62,195 nucleotides of DNA from Bradyrhizobium sp. Leo170. Its GTDB lineage: Bacteria > Pseudomonadota > Alphaproteobacteria > Rhizobiales > Xanthobacteraceae. The stretch covers positions 1 through 62,195 of the forward strand of contig NZ_PSRR01000011.1 of the NCBI RefSeq assembly GCF_004296405.1. Reading direction: 5' to 3'. The translations under genes were made by a program, and so were the position numbers. The notes beneath the pieces are model-generated. The model was given only the letters and a program-made list of their open reading frames with translations, was not told the DNA's origin and made no database searches. Below, piece by piece: positions 8,659 through 17,853 of this stretch (its first letter is position 1; each line of letters starts with the position of its first letter).

Positions 8659-9002
8659 GCGAGGGCGTCTCGGATGATGACGTTGATCGCGACGAGCTCC
8701 GCGACGTCGCTGGATTCCTCTTGCCGAAGCCGATCCGCTTCCTTGATGATCCACAGGCCGATCGAGATAAGGTCGGCGCGCAACTTTTCCGGAAGCCCGT
8801 TGCGGACGTTCGAAAGGTCCTCCACGAAGAACGCCCAGATTCTTCGAATGAACAGCAACGCCTCGGCGTCCTCTGGGGGCGCAAGATCCCCGCTCTGCAG
8901 ACGCCTCAGCAGGTCAATCCCGTGGCTCAGGGCCTGTTGCTCGCGGGCACGTGCCTCCCGCCCGCTGTCCTCGATCACCGCATCGTAACTGGATAATGTC
9001 AT
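8655..9002 (-). CDS. flaF: Flagellar biosynthesis regulator FlaF
   Basis: A 115-residue all-helical FlaF-family protein. It shows ALSHGIDLLRRLQSGDLAPP followed by LLFIRRIWAFFVEDLSN and LISIGLWIIKEADRLRQE. In Caulobacter FlaF is needed for flagellin secretion and translation and works with FlbT. The pair is a mark of alphaproteobacterial flagella that lack the FliD/FliS system. It is coupled to flbT by a 4-bp overlap and follows flgL after 38 bases. Confidence 0.95.
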   Translation of the reverse strand: MTLSSYDAVIEDSGREARAREQQALSHGIDLLRRLQSGDLAPPEDAEALLFIRRIWAFFVEDLSNVRNGLPEKLRADLISIGLWIIKEADRLRQEESSDVAELVAINVIIRDALA

Positions 9003-9040
9003 CTAACTCGCAGCCGGCTGGTTACTGACGGGATCGCCGA

Positions 9041-10084
9041 TCAGAGATAGTTGAGGATGCTGAGCTGCTGAATGCGCGCCGTGAGCGCCAGCGACATGTC
9101 CAGCTGGTTTTTCAAGTTTGTGACGCGAACAGACGCTTCCGCCGTATCGACCTCCTCCATCGCCGTGACCTGCTTCGTGATCAGATCGCTCTGGATCTTC
9201 AGGCGGCTCGTGGCGTTGTTTGTCTGCTCCTGGGCGGTTCCCAATTTGGCGCCGACACCGGCCAAGTCGTTGATCGCATCACCGATGATTTCGGTCGCCT
9301 TGTCGACCACCACCTGGAACGCGTTCTGGTTGAGGTTTTGCGTGCCGAGGTCGCTCAGCATCGTGTAGGCCATCGCCAGTTTGCGAAATGCAGGTTCGTT
9401 GGCGCTGGCTGACGAGTCGATGGTTTCGGTCGTCGAGATGCGGCTCCGCATCACCTGATCGGAAGCGGTCGACCAGTTTGCGCCCCAGGCGGGATCGTCG
9501 AACTGCGCCTTGAACGTCGTATCCAGGAAGTTCGTCATCGCCGCGGCGCTGATGTTCGAGACCGCGGTATCTGTTTGCGTGAAACCGAAATTTGCCAGGA
9601 ACGCGGCATCGACGGCACTCTTGCTGGTCGAGCCGGCCTTGTAGTCAGTCACCGGCTGCACGCCGGTATTGATGCCGCCGAACAGATATTGGCCATCCGT
9701 CGTGACGTTCAGCGCGCCGATCAGACTCTCGAGGTTGGCGCGCGACGGCGTCAGGATGACGTTGCCGCCGTTGGCGGAATTGCGCGCCGCAAACAAATCC
9801 TTCTGGAAGGATTGCGCCGTGCTGATCAACTCGCCCACCCGCTGCTGCGAGACGTCGAGCCGTCCGCCGACAAGGGCGTTGGTGTCCACCAGCTTGTCGA
9901 CGTCGAGCAGCTCGGCCCTGAGCGTCACATCACGGCCGGTGAGAGCGCCGAGCTCGCGGCCCACATCGGCGAAGCGGCCGGTCGTCGCCTCCTTCGTCGC
10001 TTGCGCGATTGCGGTCTGGCTCTTCATGGCCGCGATGCGCAACGTCGTCGAGATCGAGTTGGAGGAAATGAACGTCGTAGCCAT
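9041..10084 (-). CDS. flgL: Hook-filament junction protein FlgL
   Basis: The 347 residues follow the flagellin-like plan. An N-terminal helix contains ISTTLRIAAMKSQTAIAQAT. The variable middle includes TTDGQYLFGGINTGVQPVTD, typical of FlgL. The C-terminal helix ends NLKNQLDMSLALTARIQQLS. FlgL forms the second ring of the junction between hook and filament, after FlgK. The start lies 4 bases after the flgK stop, so flgK and flgL should be co-translated. No unusual insertion is seen. Confidence 0.94.
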   Translation of the reverse strand: MATTFISSNSISTTLRIAAMKSQTAIAQATKEATTGRFADVGRELGALTGRDVTLRAELLDVDKLVDTNALVGGRLDVSQQRVGELISTAQSFQKDLFAARNSANGGNVILTPSRANLESLIGALNVTTDGQYLFGGINTGVQPVTDYKAGSTSKSAVDAAFLANFGFTQTDTAVSNISAAAMTNFLDTTFKAQFDDPAWGANWSTASDQVMRSRISTTETIDSSASANEPAFRKLAMAYTMLSDLGTQNLNQNAFQVVVDKATEIIGDAINDLAGVGAKLGTAQEQTNNATSRLKIQSDLITKQVTAMEEVDTAEASVRVTNLKNQLDMSLALTARIQQLSILNYL

Positions 10085-10088
10085 ACCG

Positions 10089-11561
10089 TTACCTCACCGC
10101 CGCCAGAAGGTCTTTCAACATCTCGTCGATCGTCGCGATCAGCTTCGACGACGCAGAAAATGTGCGCTCGACCTGCAACATGAACGACATTTCGTCGTCC
10201 ATATTGACGCCGCTGACGTTGGACAGCGCTTCCGCGCTGCGCTCAAGCAGCGTTTGACTATAGGTCGCTTCATCGTTCGTGCTCTTGCGCTGAGCCTCCA
10301 GCCAACTCACCGACGAGCCGGCGAAGTCGATCAGGCTCGCATTCGGCTTGCCAAGAGCCGCCGGGTTGAACGGACGGCTCTTGGCCATCTCATCCACAAG
10401 GCCCTGCACCCGAACCGAGTAACCGGCGGCGCCGCTCGTGTTGTACCGATAAGCCACGTTGCCGGAGATGGCACCGTCTCTCAGCAGCAGCGGATTGCCA
10501 CCTGCCCCCTGATCGACTGACGGGTTGACGAAGATGGCGCCGGCGAGCCCCGAGGAGATCACACCCGCCGGCGGCATGGCCGGCGCGCCCGGGTAGGTGA
10601 AAAGTCCGGGCACATCGGGCAGCGCCGCGCCAGTCTGGTCGCTCTCCGCGAACGTCTCGATCAGGCCGCGCGCGATTTCGTCGAGCTGGTTTTGATAGGT
10701 GACCGTGGAATCGTCGCGCAGCGCGGCAAGGCCCGCGAGCTTTCCGCCATGAATCGGCATCACAGCAGACGCGCCGGTGACGGGCACGCCGTCAATATAG
10801 ACCGCATTTCCGGTGCTGCCCGCCGTGTAAGCAAAGGTCGGGGCGAGGCTGACCGACCGTGCCTTGGTCTCGAAGAGCGTAACGCCGGAATCCGTGTAGA
10901 TGACCATATCGTTGTTGGCACGGGTCGCGACCGTTATGCCGACCTCCTGCGAGAGCTTGGAGAGGATGTTGTCCCGCATATCGAGGTAGTCTGTGACATC
11001 GCTTCCGCTGATGGTCCCCTTGACGATCGATGTATTGACCGTCTCGAACTGGGCCAGCAGTTGGTTGATGGTCGAGACCGATGTCACCATGTCGGCGTCG
11101 GCATCGGCGCGTACCGACTGAACCGTCTTCGTCGCATCATTGAGTGCTGAGGCGACGCCTTTGGCCGCCGTTACTGCCGCTTGTGCGAGCGTGATATTGT
11201 CCGGCGCCGTCGCATATTGCTGCAGGGCGCTCTTCAGTTTGGCAAGTTGCGCGGCCGGCGACTGGTCCTGCTGCGGGTCGTCAACGGTTGTCGCCGCGAT
11301 CTTCTGCAGGCCGTTATAGATCGAATCCTGCTTGGCAGTGGAAGAGGCTGCCTTCAGCACATTGTAGAACAGTCCCTGGCTGGTGGCGCGCTGGATGCCA
11401 GCAACATAGACCCCGTTTCCTGGCAGCGACGCGACCAGCACATTCTTTCGCGAATAGCCGTCCTGCATGGAGCCGGCGATATTGCGCGATATCACGGAAG
11501 CCTGCGCACTGGTCGTCATGAGCGACGTACGCGCCGAGCTGAGTGCGACCGTGAGTGACAT
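10089..11561 (-). CDS. flgK: Hook-filament junction protein FlgK
   Basis: The 490-residue protein has the FlgK N-terminus SSARTSLMTTSAQASVISRN followed by IAGSMQDGYSRKNVLV. The C-terminal helix is VNMDDEMSFMLQVERTFSAS with a final IATIDEML. The rod-type N-terminal motif (SVISRNIAG) replaces the usual ANN of hook and rod proteins. FlgK is the first junction ring on the hook and is exported with the help of a FlgN-type chaperone (candidate at 2978-3487). Spacing to flgE upstream is 34 bases. Confidence 0.94.
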   Translation of the reverse strand: MSLTVALSSARTSLMTTSAQASVISRNIAGSMQDGYSRKNVLVASLPGNGVYVAGIQRATSQGLFYNVLKAASSTAKQDSIYNGLQKIAATTVDDPQQDQSPAAQLAKLKSALQQYATAPDNITLAQAAVTAAKGVASALNDATKTVQSVRADADADMVTSVSTINQLLAQFETVNTSIVKGTISGSDVTDYLDMRDNILSKLSQEVGITVATRANNDMVIYTDSGVTLFETKARSVSLAPTFAYTAGSTGNAVYIDGVPVTGASAVMPIHGGKLAGLAALRDDSTVTYQNQLDEIARGLIETFAESDQTGAALPDVPGLFTYPGAPAMPPAGVISSGLAGAIFVNPSVDQGAGGNPLLLRDGAISGNVAYRYNTSGAAGYSVRVQGLVDEMAKSRPFNPAALGKPNASLIDFAGSSVSWLEAQRKSTNDEATYSQTLLERSAEALSNVSGVNMDDEMSFMLQVERTFSASSKLIATIDEMLKDLLAAVR

Positions 11562-11595
11562 GAGACCCCCCGCCCCGATGATGCGCTGACGCCGC

Positions 11596-12834
11596 TTAGC
11601 GCTTCAGATTGACCAGTACGTCGAGCAGGTCGGCGCCGGTCTGGAAGACCTTTGAATTGGCGGTATATCCGCGCTGCGACTCGATCATCGATGTCAGCTC
11701 GGCCGCAAGATCGACGTTGGACTGTTCGAGCGCCTCCGATCTAACGGTGCCCAGGCCGCTCCGCCCGGCGAAGTCGAGCTGCACGTTTCCGGGGTCGATC
11801 CCGACCGAATAGACATTCCCAGCTTCCGGCACGAGATTGTCCGGGCTCGGCACTGTCGCGAGCGGAATTTTATAGGAGGCGAGCCGCGTGCCGTCGGCAT
11901 AGATCGAGTACAGCGTGCCGTCGGCATCGACCTCCACCTTGTCGATCGAACTCGGAGCATTGCCGTTGACGTTCGGCTTGAAGGCGAAGTCGTCGGCGAC
12001 CTGTGTCATCGCCGAAAGGTCGAGCGTGAACGGCGAGCCGCCCGGAATTGTAAACGTGAGAGTGGTGGGGCTGGCCGCGTCCAGCTTGCCTTTTCCGGTC
12101 GCACTGACGTCGAAGGTAAACGTATCGGAATCCAGTGGTCCGCTTGAATAGGGGAAACCGCCGTTCGTCGATGCAGCATTGTCATACGCTTGCACGTCCC
12201 AAGTGTTGGCCGCCGTCTTGAACATGTACACGTCGAGGGTCACCTTGTTCCCGATATTGTCGTAGGTGACGATCGAGGTCTTGGACGTATAGGCGGGCGG
12301 ACCCGCGGTAATCGCTGCATTGGCGTCGAGATTGGCACTCTCCAAGGTCGCCCTCGTCGAGGGATTACCCTGAAGTGCCGTTTGCGCGATGTTGACGACG
12401 TCCAGGCCGGTCAGACCATTCGCGACAACGTTGGGCGGACCGTTCTTGACGTTATAGCCCATCAAATAGAAGCCCGCGGCATTGACCAGATTGCCTTCGC
12501 CATCCGGCACGAAGGAACCGGCGCGGGTCAGGAACGGCGTGCCGCCGGCATCGGTCACGACAAAGAATCCGTTGCCCTGGATCATGAGATCCGTCGCTGA
12601 TGTCGTGTATTGCGGCGCTCCGGGATCGGAGATGGCGTAGCGGACATTCGTCTCCACGCTGCCCGAATTGTAGTTGCCGGACCCGCTCCTCAGAATAAGC
12701 GAAGAGAATTCGGTGGAGGCGCGCTTGTAGCCTGTGGTGTTGACGTTCGCGATGTTGTCGGCCACCGTCGACAGCTTGTTGGATTGCGCATTCATGCCGG
12801 AGCCACCAGTGCGCATGACACCATACAGACTCAT
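11596..12834 (-). CDS. flgE: Flagellar hook protein FlgE
   Basis: The N-terminus GGSGMNAQSNKLSTVADNIA and NVNTTGYKRASTEF is the flagellar rod/hook signature. The C-terminus LAAELTSMIESQRGYTANSK and FQTGADLLDVLVNLKR closes the D0 helix pair. The intermediate 250 residues form the D1-D2 hook domains. At 412 residues it is of normal rhizobial length. ATG at 12834 follows GGAGG at six bases. A TTG one codon earlier is also open. The first gene of a possible flgE-flgK-flgL-flaF-flbT-flgD group, with 75 bases to the upstream transglycosylase. Confidence 0.95.
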   Translation of the reverse strand: MSLYGVMRTGGSGMNAQSNKLSTVADNIANVNTTGYKRASTEFSSLILRSGSGNYNSGSVETNVRYAISDPGAPQYTTSATDLMIQGNGFFVVTDAGGTPFLTRAGSFVPDGEGNLVNAAGFYLMGYNVKNGPPNVVANGLTGLDVVNIAQTALQGNPSTRATLESANLDANAAITAGPPAYTSKTSIVTYDNIGNKVTLDVYMFKTAANTWDVQAYDNAASTNGGFPYSSGPLDSDTFTFDVSATGKGKLDAASPTTLTFTIPGGSPFTLDLSAMTQVADDFAFKPNVNGNAPSSIDKVEVDADGTLYSIYADGTRLASYKIPLATVPSPDNLVPEAGNVYSVGIDPGNVQLDFAGRSGLGTVRSEALEQSNVDLAAELTSMIESQRGYTANSKVFQTGADLLDVLVNLKR

Positions 12835-12912
12835 CAATCACCTCCATCGTGAGTGAATATCATTAGAGCCGTTCTTCCTTGTGCGAGGCTGTCTGCGGCG
12901 CATTCCTCTAGC

Positions 12913-13482
12913 TCAGGTCGTGCGCTCCGCGCAGTATGCGCGTGCGCCGGTGGTCCACGCTCCAAAGCCGCTCGCCACCAAGCTTCCGATCACGCTGCAA
13001 ATGTAGCGCCGTTGCGCGACCGTATTGTTCGGACCTGCGTTGTAGCGGGCGACCGCCATGGTCCAGCTCCCCTCCCGCGCGCGCAATTCCTTGAGAAAGC
13101 GCGCCGCATAGTCGACGTTTTTCACCGGATCGAACATCGCCTCGACGCTGGCGAACTCGCGCCCGTGATAATGATGGTTGATCTGCATGCAACCGAGATC
13201 GACTAGCTTGGCGCCCTTGCTCTTGGCCTCACGGAACTGAGCAACGGCATCTGGGAGGTCGCTAGCCATGGCTGTCCGGCCATCGATATTGAGCGCGTAA
13301 GGGTGCAAGACACCCTTGCGTCCCGTCTCGCTCAGGCCCACTGCATACAACACCCCAAGCGGCACGCCGTGAGCACGTGCCGCACGCGCCATCTCACGCT
13401 CGCAGAGCCCGTCGGCACGTGCGACGGTGGACAGGCTACAGATAGACAGCACCGCCATTGCGATCGACCGCAACCTCTTCAT
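12913..13482 (-). CDS. Soluble lytic transglycosylase, probable rod-passage enzyme (SltF-like)
   Basis: A 189-residue exported protein. A signal peptide at about 1-22 (IAMAVLSICSLSTVARA) precedes an SLT-type lysozyme-like domain. LYAVGLSETGRKG contains the catalytic Glu, LVDLGCMQINHHYHG the conserved MQIN region, and TMAVARYNAGPNN the family C-terminal motif. The enzyme would open peptidoglycan for rod growth, replacing the muramidase half missing from FlgJ, as SltF does in Rhodobacter. The start chosen is the ATG at 13482. The longer frame to 13731 lies inside fliK and is Arg/Ser-rich. The gene overlaps the fliK 3' end by 47 bp. Confidence 0.85.
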   Translation of the reverse strand: MKRLRSIAMAVLSICSLSTVARADGLCEREMARAARAHGVPLGVLYAVGLSETGRKGVLHPYALNIDGRTAMASDLPDAVAQFREAKSKGAKLVDLGCMQINHHYHGREFASVEAMFDPVKNVDYAARFLKELRAREGSWTMAVARYNAGPNNTVAQRRYICSVIGSLVASGFGAWTTGARAYCAERTT

Positions 13483-14659
13483 CCTGGCGACGCTCGGTTG
13501 GCTTGATGAACTGGTCATGGCCCTGCTGCCTGTTGTGACGCGTCCCGGCTTGCGCATCGCTCGACTGACGCTCCGAGGCGCCGTTGCTGAACTGCGATCC
13601 GCCCTGGGGCTGCTGCGACGATTGCTGGTCCGATTGCGCGTGCGATTGGCCGCCGCCTGACGTCGGATGGCGCACACTGCTATGGTCAATCGACGCAATT
13701 TCGAACGTGTAGCCGGCGGACCGCATCGCATCCATCAGGGCGCCGCGATCCTTGCGCAGCAGCTCCGTTGTCTCTGGCTGGTCCGCCAGCATCCTCACCT
13801 CGACGGCATCGCCGGCCAGGCGCATCCTCACGGTCACCGTACCCATGCTGGGCGGATCGAGTTGCAGCGTCAGCATCCTGATCGGCGCGTCCGGCCCCCG
13901 ACGCATATCCGGAGGTGTGAAATCGGCCGCGGTCGCGGGGGCTGCGGCCGGCGCCGTTGACAGATCAGGAGCGATGCGATCGACGATCTTCTGCAGTAGC
14001 GTCGGCTGGCCGACGGGCTGGAAATGCGTCTCCTGTTCGCGCACCGCCACCTTCACCGTCGGCATGGGCCGCGTCTCGATTGCACTGACTGACGATGCAA
14101 AGCGCTGCTCGGGGACATCTACCTTTGGAGATTTTGGCTCACCCGGCGTGAGCAGGTCCGCTCGGTGATCGACCCGGGCTTGCGACCGGGCTGGGAGCGG
14201 AGCATCGCCATCATCCCGCGGAGAGAGTGGCTGATCGAGCCTGGAGATCATGGAACTGAGTGCAGCCTCGGGCGTGCGCCATTCCGGAGCAGGCGAGGTG
14301 ATTTCTCCGCCCGGTTGGTGCGAGGAAGTCTCACGCGGCTGCTGGCGGGTCCGATCCTTGGGCCGACCGGCGACGTGGTCCAGCACTTCCGCGAGGGGAT
14401 TGGACGGCTCAGGGTCCTGCGGAGACTCCATATCGACACTCTTGGCATCGAGCTGCGGCTTTATATCGAGCGGCTTTTGCTTCGTTCCCTGCGCGAGCAC
14501 CCGGAGCTGCTCACGGAAATGCCCGGCGTCACCCTTGCTGTCCTCGACCTTCCCCTTGTGGTCCTTGGCGAGCATCGCGTTCTGGGGAGCGAGGCGCGAA
14601 GCCGCCTTGCCACCGGTGAGCTGGCGGATCATTGCCATCAAAGGGTCGGTCTTGTTCAT
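13436..14659 (-). CDS. fliK: Hook-length control protein FliK
   Basis: The 407-residue protein is Pro/Gln-rich and variable over its first 260 residues, as expected for the extended ruler. The C-terminal Flg_hook domain has MLTLQLDPPSMGTVTVRMRL, GDAVEVRMLADQPETTELL and LMDAMRSAGYTFEIASID. FliK measures hook length and switches FlhB specificity. The Gln/Ser-rich tail (QSDQQSSQQPQGGSQFSNGA) is less conserved. The start overlaps the motC stop by 4 bp. The end overlaps the transglycosylase gene by 47 bp. Confidence 0.9.
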   Translation of the reverse strand: MNKTDPLMAMIRQLTGGKAASRLAPQNAMLAKDHKGKVEDSKGDAGHFREQLRVLAQGTKQKPLDIKPQLDAKSVDMESPQDPEPSNPLAEVLDHVAGRPKDRTRQQPRETSSHQPGGEITSPAPEWRTPEAALSSMISRLDQPLSPRDDGDAPLPARSQARVDHRADLLTPGEPKSPKVDVPEQRFASSVSAIETRPMPTVKVAVREQETHFQPVGQPTLLQKIVDRIAPDLSTAPAAAPATAADFTPPDMRRGPDAPIRMLTLQLDPPSMGTVTVRMRLAGDAVEVRMLADQPETTELLRKDRGALMDAMRSAGYTFEIASIDHSSVRHPTSGGGQSHAQSDQQSSQQPQGGSQFSNGASERQSSDAQAGTRHNRQQGHDQFIKPTERRQDEEVAVDRNGGAVYL

Positions 14660-15843
14660 CGAGCTCGCTCCTTCAATTGCTCTTTCGATTCGTCGAGAAG
14701 GACTTGCGCCCGATTGACGGCCGCAAGCGAGCGGCCGAAGTCGATCCGCGGGCGCATCGACGTCTGCGCCTCGCCTGACTGGTCCTGCTGTGCCGGGGCT
14801 GCGGGGAGCGCCTTTTTGACGTTGCGTCCGACCGCGAGCGCTGCCTTCAGCAACTCGGCATCTCGTTCGGGAAGCCGGCCAACCTCGATCTTCTGCAGAT
14901 CCAACAGCGCTTGTTCATGCGCGTTTGTCACCACGCGCGCGGCCGCGCGATAAAAGCGCGCGCGCTCTCGCTCGGAACTCCCCTCTTCCGTGAGCCCCAG
15001 CACGCGCTCTGCCGCCAGATCCGCCATTTCGACCTTGCCGCGCACCAGCGCGGTGCGCGCGATCAGCAGATACAGGGCGCGCTGGCCGGCGTCGTCGAGT
15101 TGATCGAGCAAGGCGACAAGGCGGGGAAACCGATCCGATTGCTGCACGAAGCTGAAGCGCGCGACAGCCACTGCGAGGCGTTGGCGGAAATTCCCCGCAT
15201 AGATCGAATGCCTGAAGCGTCGAAAATATCTTTGAGCCAGCGCTTCGAACCTGTCGAAATCGTCAACCTGGCCGGCGACGAAGATCTCCCGACGCAGCGC
15301 GGCCTCCTCGACCAGCGTTCCCGGCATCAGTAGTCTCGCGTCATCGAGCCGTTCGATCGCGGCTTTCGGGTCGGTCTGCGCGACGAGCGCGGACTGCACC
15401 AGCGCAATTTCGGCCGCGATGGTCGGCGGCAAGTCGCGCGCATGGATGCTCCCAAGCCGCGCCTTGGCGTCCTCCGCCCGGCCTTCCACATAGGCGATCG
15501 CGCCATCCAGGATCGCCTCATCGAGGACGAGCAGTTTCCGGGAGCGCAGCGCTTCCACCACCTGGGGCGATCCTCCGCTCAGCAGGAAGGTCACCACCGC
15601 GCGCGAGTTTTTCGGCTCCTTCCAGACGGACGGATCAACTTTCTGAAACTCTTCGCCCAATCGCTTGAGCAGGGCCGGCTGCGCATTGTGCGCCTCCAGG
15701 CTTCCGCGCGCGATGTCATCCTGCAAAGCGTGAAGCGTCCGGACCAGTTGATAGGGTTCGCGCGACGGCGCTTCAGCCTCTTCCGCTCGGGCTGCGCCGA
15801 CCAGAACGACCAGCGCGACAGCGATGGTTCCCGCGCGGTTCAT
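14656..15843 (-). CDS. motC: Periplasmic motor protein MotC
   Basis: The 395 residues start with a signal peptide (TIAVALVVLVGAARAEE) and continue as a helical-repeat protein with LVRTLHALQDDIARGSLEAH and FRHSIYAGNFRQRLAVAVAR. MotC is restricted to rhizobia and relatives, where it binds MotB in the periplasm and is needed for motor rotation and speed control. MotE (23104-23793) is its chaperone in Sinorhizobium. The ATG at 15843 overlaps the motB stop (ATGA). An upstream extension of 59 residues lies inside motB and is rejected. Confidence 0.92.
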   Translation of the reverse strand: MNRAGTIAVALVVLVGAARAEEAEAPSREPYQLVRTLHALQDDIARGSLEAHNAQPALLKRLGEEFQKVDPSVWKEPKNSRAVVTFLLSGGSPQVVEALRSRKLLVLDEAILDGAIAYVEGRAEDAKARLGSIHARDLPPTIAAEIALVQSALVAQTDPKAAIERLDDARLLMPGTLVEEAALRREIFVAGQVDDFDRFEALAQRYFRRFRHSIYAGNFRQRLAVAVARFSFVQQSDRFPRLVALLDQLDDAGQRALYLLIARTALVRGKVEMADLAAERVLGLTEEGSSERERARFYRAAARVVTNAHEQALLDLQKIEVGRLPERDAELLKAALAVGRNVKKALPAAPAQQDQSGEAQTSMRPRIDFGRSLAAVNRAQVLLDESKEQLKERAR

Positions 15844-17207
15844 GGCAAAGGAGTACGAATCAAAAGCTCGATCCGCCGATTCTCGGCGGCCGACGGATCG
15901 TTCTGGTTTTTCGGCCGGCGATCGGCAAAACCTTCGATATGGTCGACGCGCCGGGCATCGAGTCCGCCGCGTATCAGCATGTGATAAGCCATGTGAGCGC
16001 GCGCGGTCGACAATCTCCAATTATCGTATTCCGACGATCGATAGGGGCGATTATCGGTATGGCCGCGTACAATCACCGGACCCTGGCTTTGCGATATCAA
16101 GGGCGTGATCTTGTCGAGGGCCCGCACGAGGCCAGCGGTTGGTTCGGCCGACCCGGTGGCGAACATGCCGTAGTTGACATCGTCGGTGAGGCTGATGAGG
16201 AGGCCCTCATTGCTCTCGCGGACCTCAGCAACAGGACGCGCCGATCCGAGCGGCGCAAGAGCGGCGGAGATGGCAGCCTGCAATTTGGCCGCCTCGGTCT
16301 GCACAGGCTTCCTTTCGGCTAGCGGAGCGGCTGAGCCTTTATCTCCTGGAGGAGCGGTTGAGCCCTTGTCTCCTGCGGGCGGAGTCGAGCCCTTCTCTCC
16401 TTGCGCCGCAGATGAACGATTGGCGGCCGGATCGTTCATGGAGTCATCATCGGCGAACAGGCCAATCGCCTTTGCCGTATTCTGCTTTTCGGTCGGTACC
16501 GGATATCCCTTGGCTGAATCCGATCCCTGAATGGGGGCCGCCGTGGCGTCCGGCTTGCCTTCCGACGGGCGTGGACCTTTTCCCTCGCTGAGCGCCGTGG
16601 CGTCATTGTCGAACGGCAGATTGCCAAGCTCCTTGCTGCCTGACGCCTTCTTTTCCAGCGGTGCTGAAGACCCCATGGGCCAATAGACGGGATCAAACGG
16701 GTCTTTGAAGGCCTCGCCGCCCTTCCAACCCTCTTTGCGGGTCGAATCCAGCGCAGTGCCCACTTCCGCGATCCGCGGGGGACCGCCGGCAATTTCCGAC
16801 AGCACCGCGTAAGGATCGCGGAACAGCGTCGCCTCACCGAAACGCGGCGGCTGCGCTGGCTGCGCCTGCTCCGGGCGCTGCGTATACTGCGCCGACTTGC
16901 CCGGTTCGGGTTTCGGCCGCAGGCTGTCTTCCTCCTCGGCCTTGCCGGGATCGACGCGCCGGGCATCGTTGATACCCTTGCGGTCAGGGGTCGAGTCGGT
17001 CAGCTTGATCGGATTGAAGTAGTTGGCGACGCTTTCGCGCGTTTCCTGGTTGGTGGCGCTGATGAGCCACATCACCAGGAAGAACGCCATCATCGCCGTC
17101 ATGAAATCGGCATAGGCGATTTTCCAGACACTGTTGTGTGATTCCTCGCCGTCGAGACTGCTCCGGCGTCGAACGATGATCAGCTCTGCCCTGTCTTGAT
17201 CGGCCAT
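15840..17207 (-). CDS. motB: Stator protein MotB with long periplasmic linker
   Basis: The single TM segment AYADFMTAMMAFFLVMWLI carries the proton-binding Asp at residue 34. The C-terminal OmpA/MotB domain has VIVRGHTDNRPYRSSEYDNW, LSTARAHMAYHMLIRGGLD and ends RRIELLIRTPLP, which anchors the stator to peptidoglycan. With 455 residues it is much longer than enteric MotB (about 308). The extra length lies in a low-complexity Pro/Lys/Ser linker (about 65-300) that includes a three-unit repeat (16324-16407). In rhizobia this region binds MotC, which is encoded next. Confidence 0.95.
   Translation of the reverse strand: MADQDRAELIIVRRRSSLDGEESHNSVWKIAYADFMTAMMAFFLVMWLISATNQETRESVANYFNPIKLTDSTPDRKGINDARRVDPGKAEEEDSLRPKPEPGKSAQYTQRPEQAQPAQPPRFGEATLFRDPYAVLSEIAGGPPRIAEVGTALDSTRKEGWKGGEAFKDPFDPVYWPMGSSAPLEKKASGSKELGNLPFDNDATALSEGKGPRPSEGKPDATAAPIQGSDSAKGYPVPTEKQNTAKAIGLFADDDSMNDPAANRSSAAQGEKGSTPPAGDKGSTAPPGDKGSAAPLAERKPVQTEAAKLQAAISAALAPLGSARPVAEVRESNEGLLISLTDDVNYGMFATGSAEPTAGLVRALDKITPLISQSQGPVIVRGHTDNRPYRSSEYDNWRLSTARAHMAYHMLIRGGLDARRVDHIEGFADRRPKNQNDPSAAENRRIELLIRTPLP
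16324..16407 (-). repeat. In-frame 27-30-bp tandem repeat in the MotB linker
   Basis: Three adjacent units (about 16324-16350, 16351-16380, 16381-16407) share GGAG followed by GAGCC and TCTCCT on the plus strand. In MotB they encode the series GEKGSTPPA, GDKGSTAPP, GDKGSAAPL (about residues 267-294). The repeat keeps frame, so copy-number change would shorten or lengthen the periplasmic linker without loss of function. Confidence 0.8.
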
Positions 17208-17208
17208 G

Positions 17209-17853
17209 TCAGTTCAGGATCGCGAACTTCAGTCGCTCCGCCCAGAGCTTGATCTGGGTTTCAAGGAAGACCTGATCGACGGTGACGGAAGCCTCCGCCA
17301 CCGGAGCGGCCCGAAGCTCCACCGCAATCGCGCGTACCGCAAGCTTGCCGCGCAGCACCTCCACCAGTTCGGCAGGGCATGTGACCCGCAAAGCCGGCCG
17401 GCGAACATCGGAGGCGACCGACGCGAGCTGCTCGACGAAGGTGCTAACCGCCTGCTTCTGCACCGCGTTCGAAATGAACGGCTCGAGGATGCGTGCCGTC
17501 ACTCCGGCGATCTTGGCTTCAAGCTGCGCGCCCGCTTCGGCGATCTCGCTGGCAATCTTGACAGCCATTTCATCCAGCAGATTGTGCTTTTCCTCGGCGA
17601 GCTGCATGCTCAGCCTGTGTCTCTCGTCGGCAAGCTTCTGCTCGAACTCGGCCAAGGCCGCCGCATAGCCGCTGGACCTTCCACGCTCATACGCCTCGTC
17701 CTCGGCGGACGGAGGCGGCGGGGCCGCCGACCTCGGCTGCGCCTTGGGAGTGGAATGCTGGGTGTAGTCGAACGGAATGACGCGGCTACGAGCCTTCTGC
17801 GGCTCCGGCTGATCGAAGCTTGCCAGCAAACGCGCGACCTTGTCCGAACTCAT
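17209..17853 (-). CDS. fliH: FliH-like ATPase regulator candidate
   Basis: The 214-residue protein has an N-terminal segment with a Pro-rich linker (AAPPPPSAEDEAYERGRSSG, about 43-62). A long helix with EFEQKLADERHRLSMQLAEE and a C-terminal alpha/beta part with RVTCPAELVEVLRGKLAVRA follow. This order (variable N-terminus, YERG motif, coiled coil, globular end) fits FliH/HrpE-type proteins that hold the FliI ATPase at the export gate. FliI is encoded at 33189. It is coupled to fliF by a 4-bp overlap, a usual place for fliH. The name rests on context and fold. Confidence 0.65.
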   Translation of the reverse strand: MSSDKVARLLASFDQPEPQKARSRVIPFDYTQHSTPKAQPRSAAPPPPSAEDEAYERGRSSGYAAALAEFEQKLADERHRLSMQLAEEKHNLLDEMAVKIASEIAEAGAQLEAKIAGVTARILEPFISNAVQKQAVSTFVEQLASVASDVRRPALRVTCPAELVEVLRGKLAVRAIAVELRAAPVAEASVTVDQVFLETQIKLWAERLKFAILN

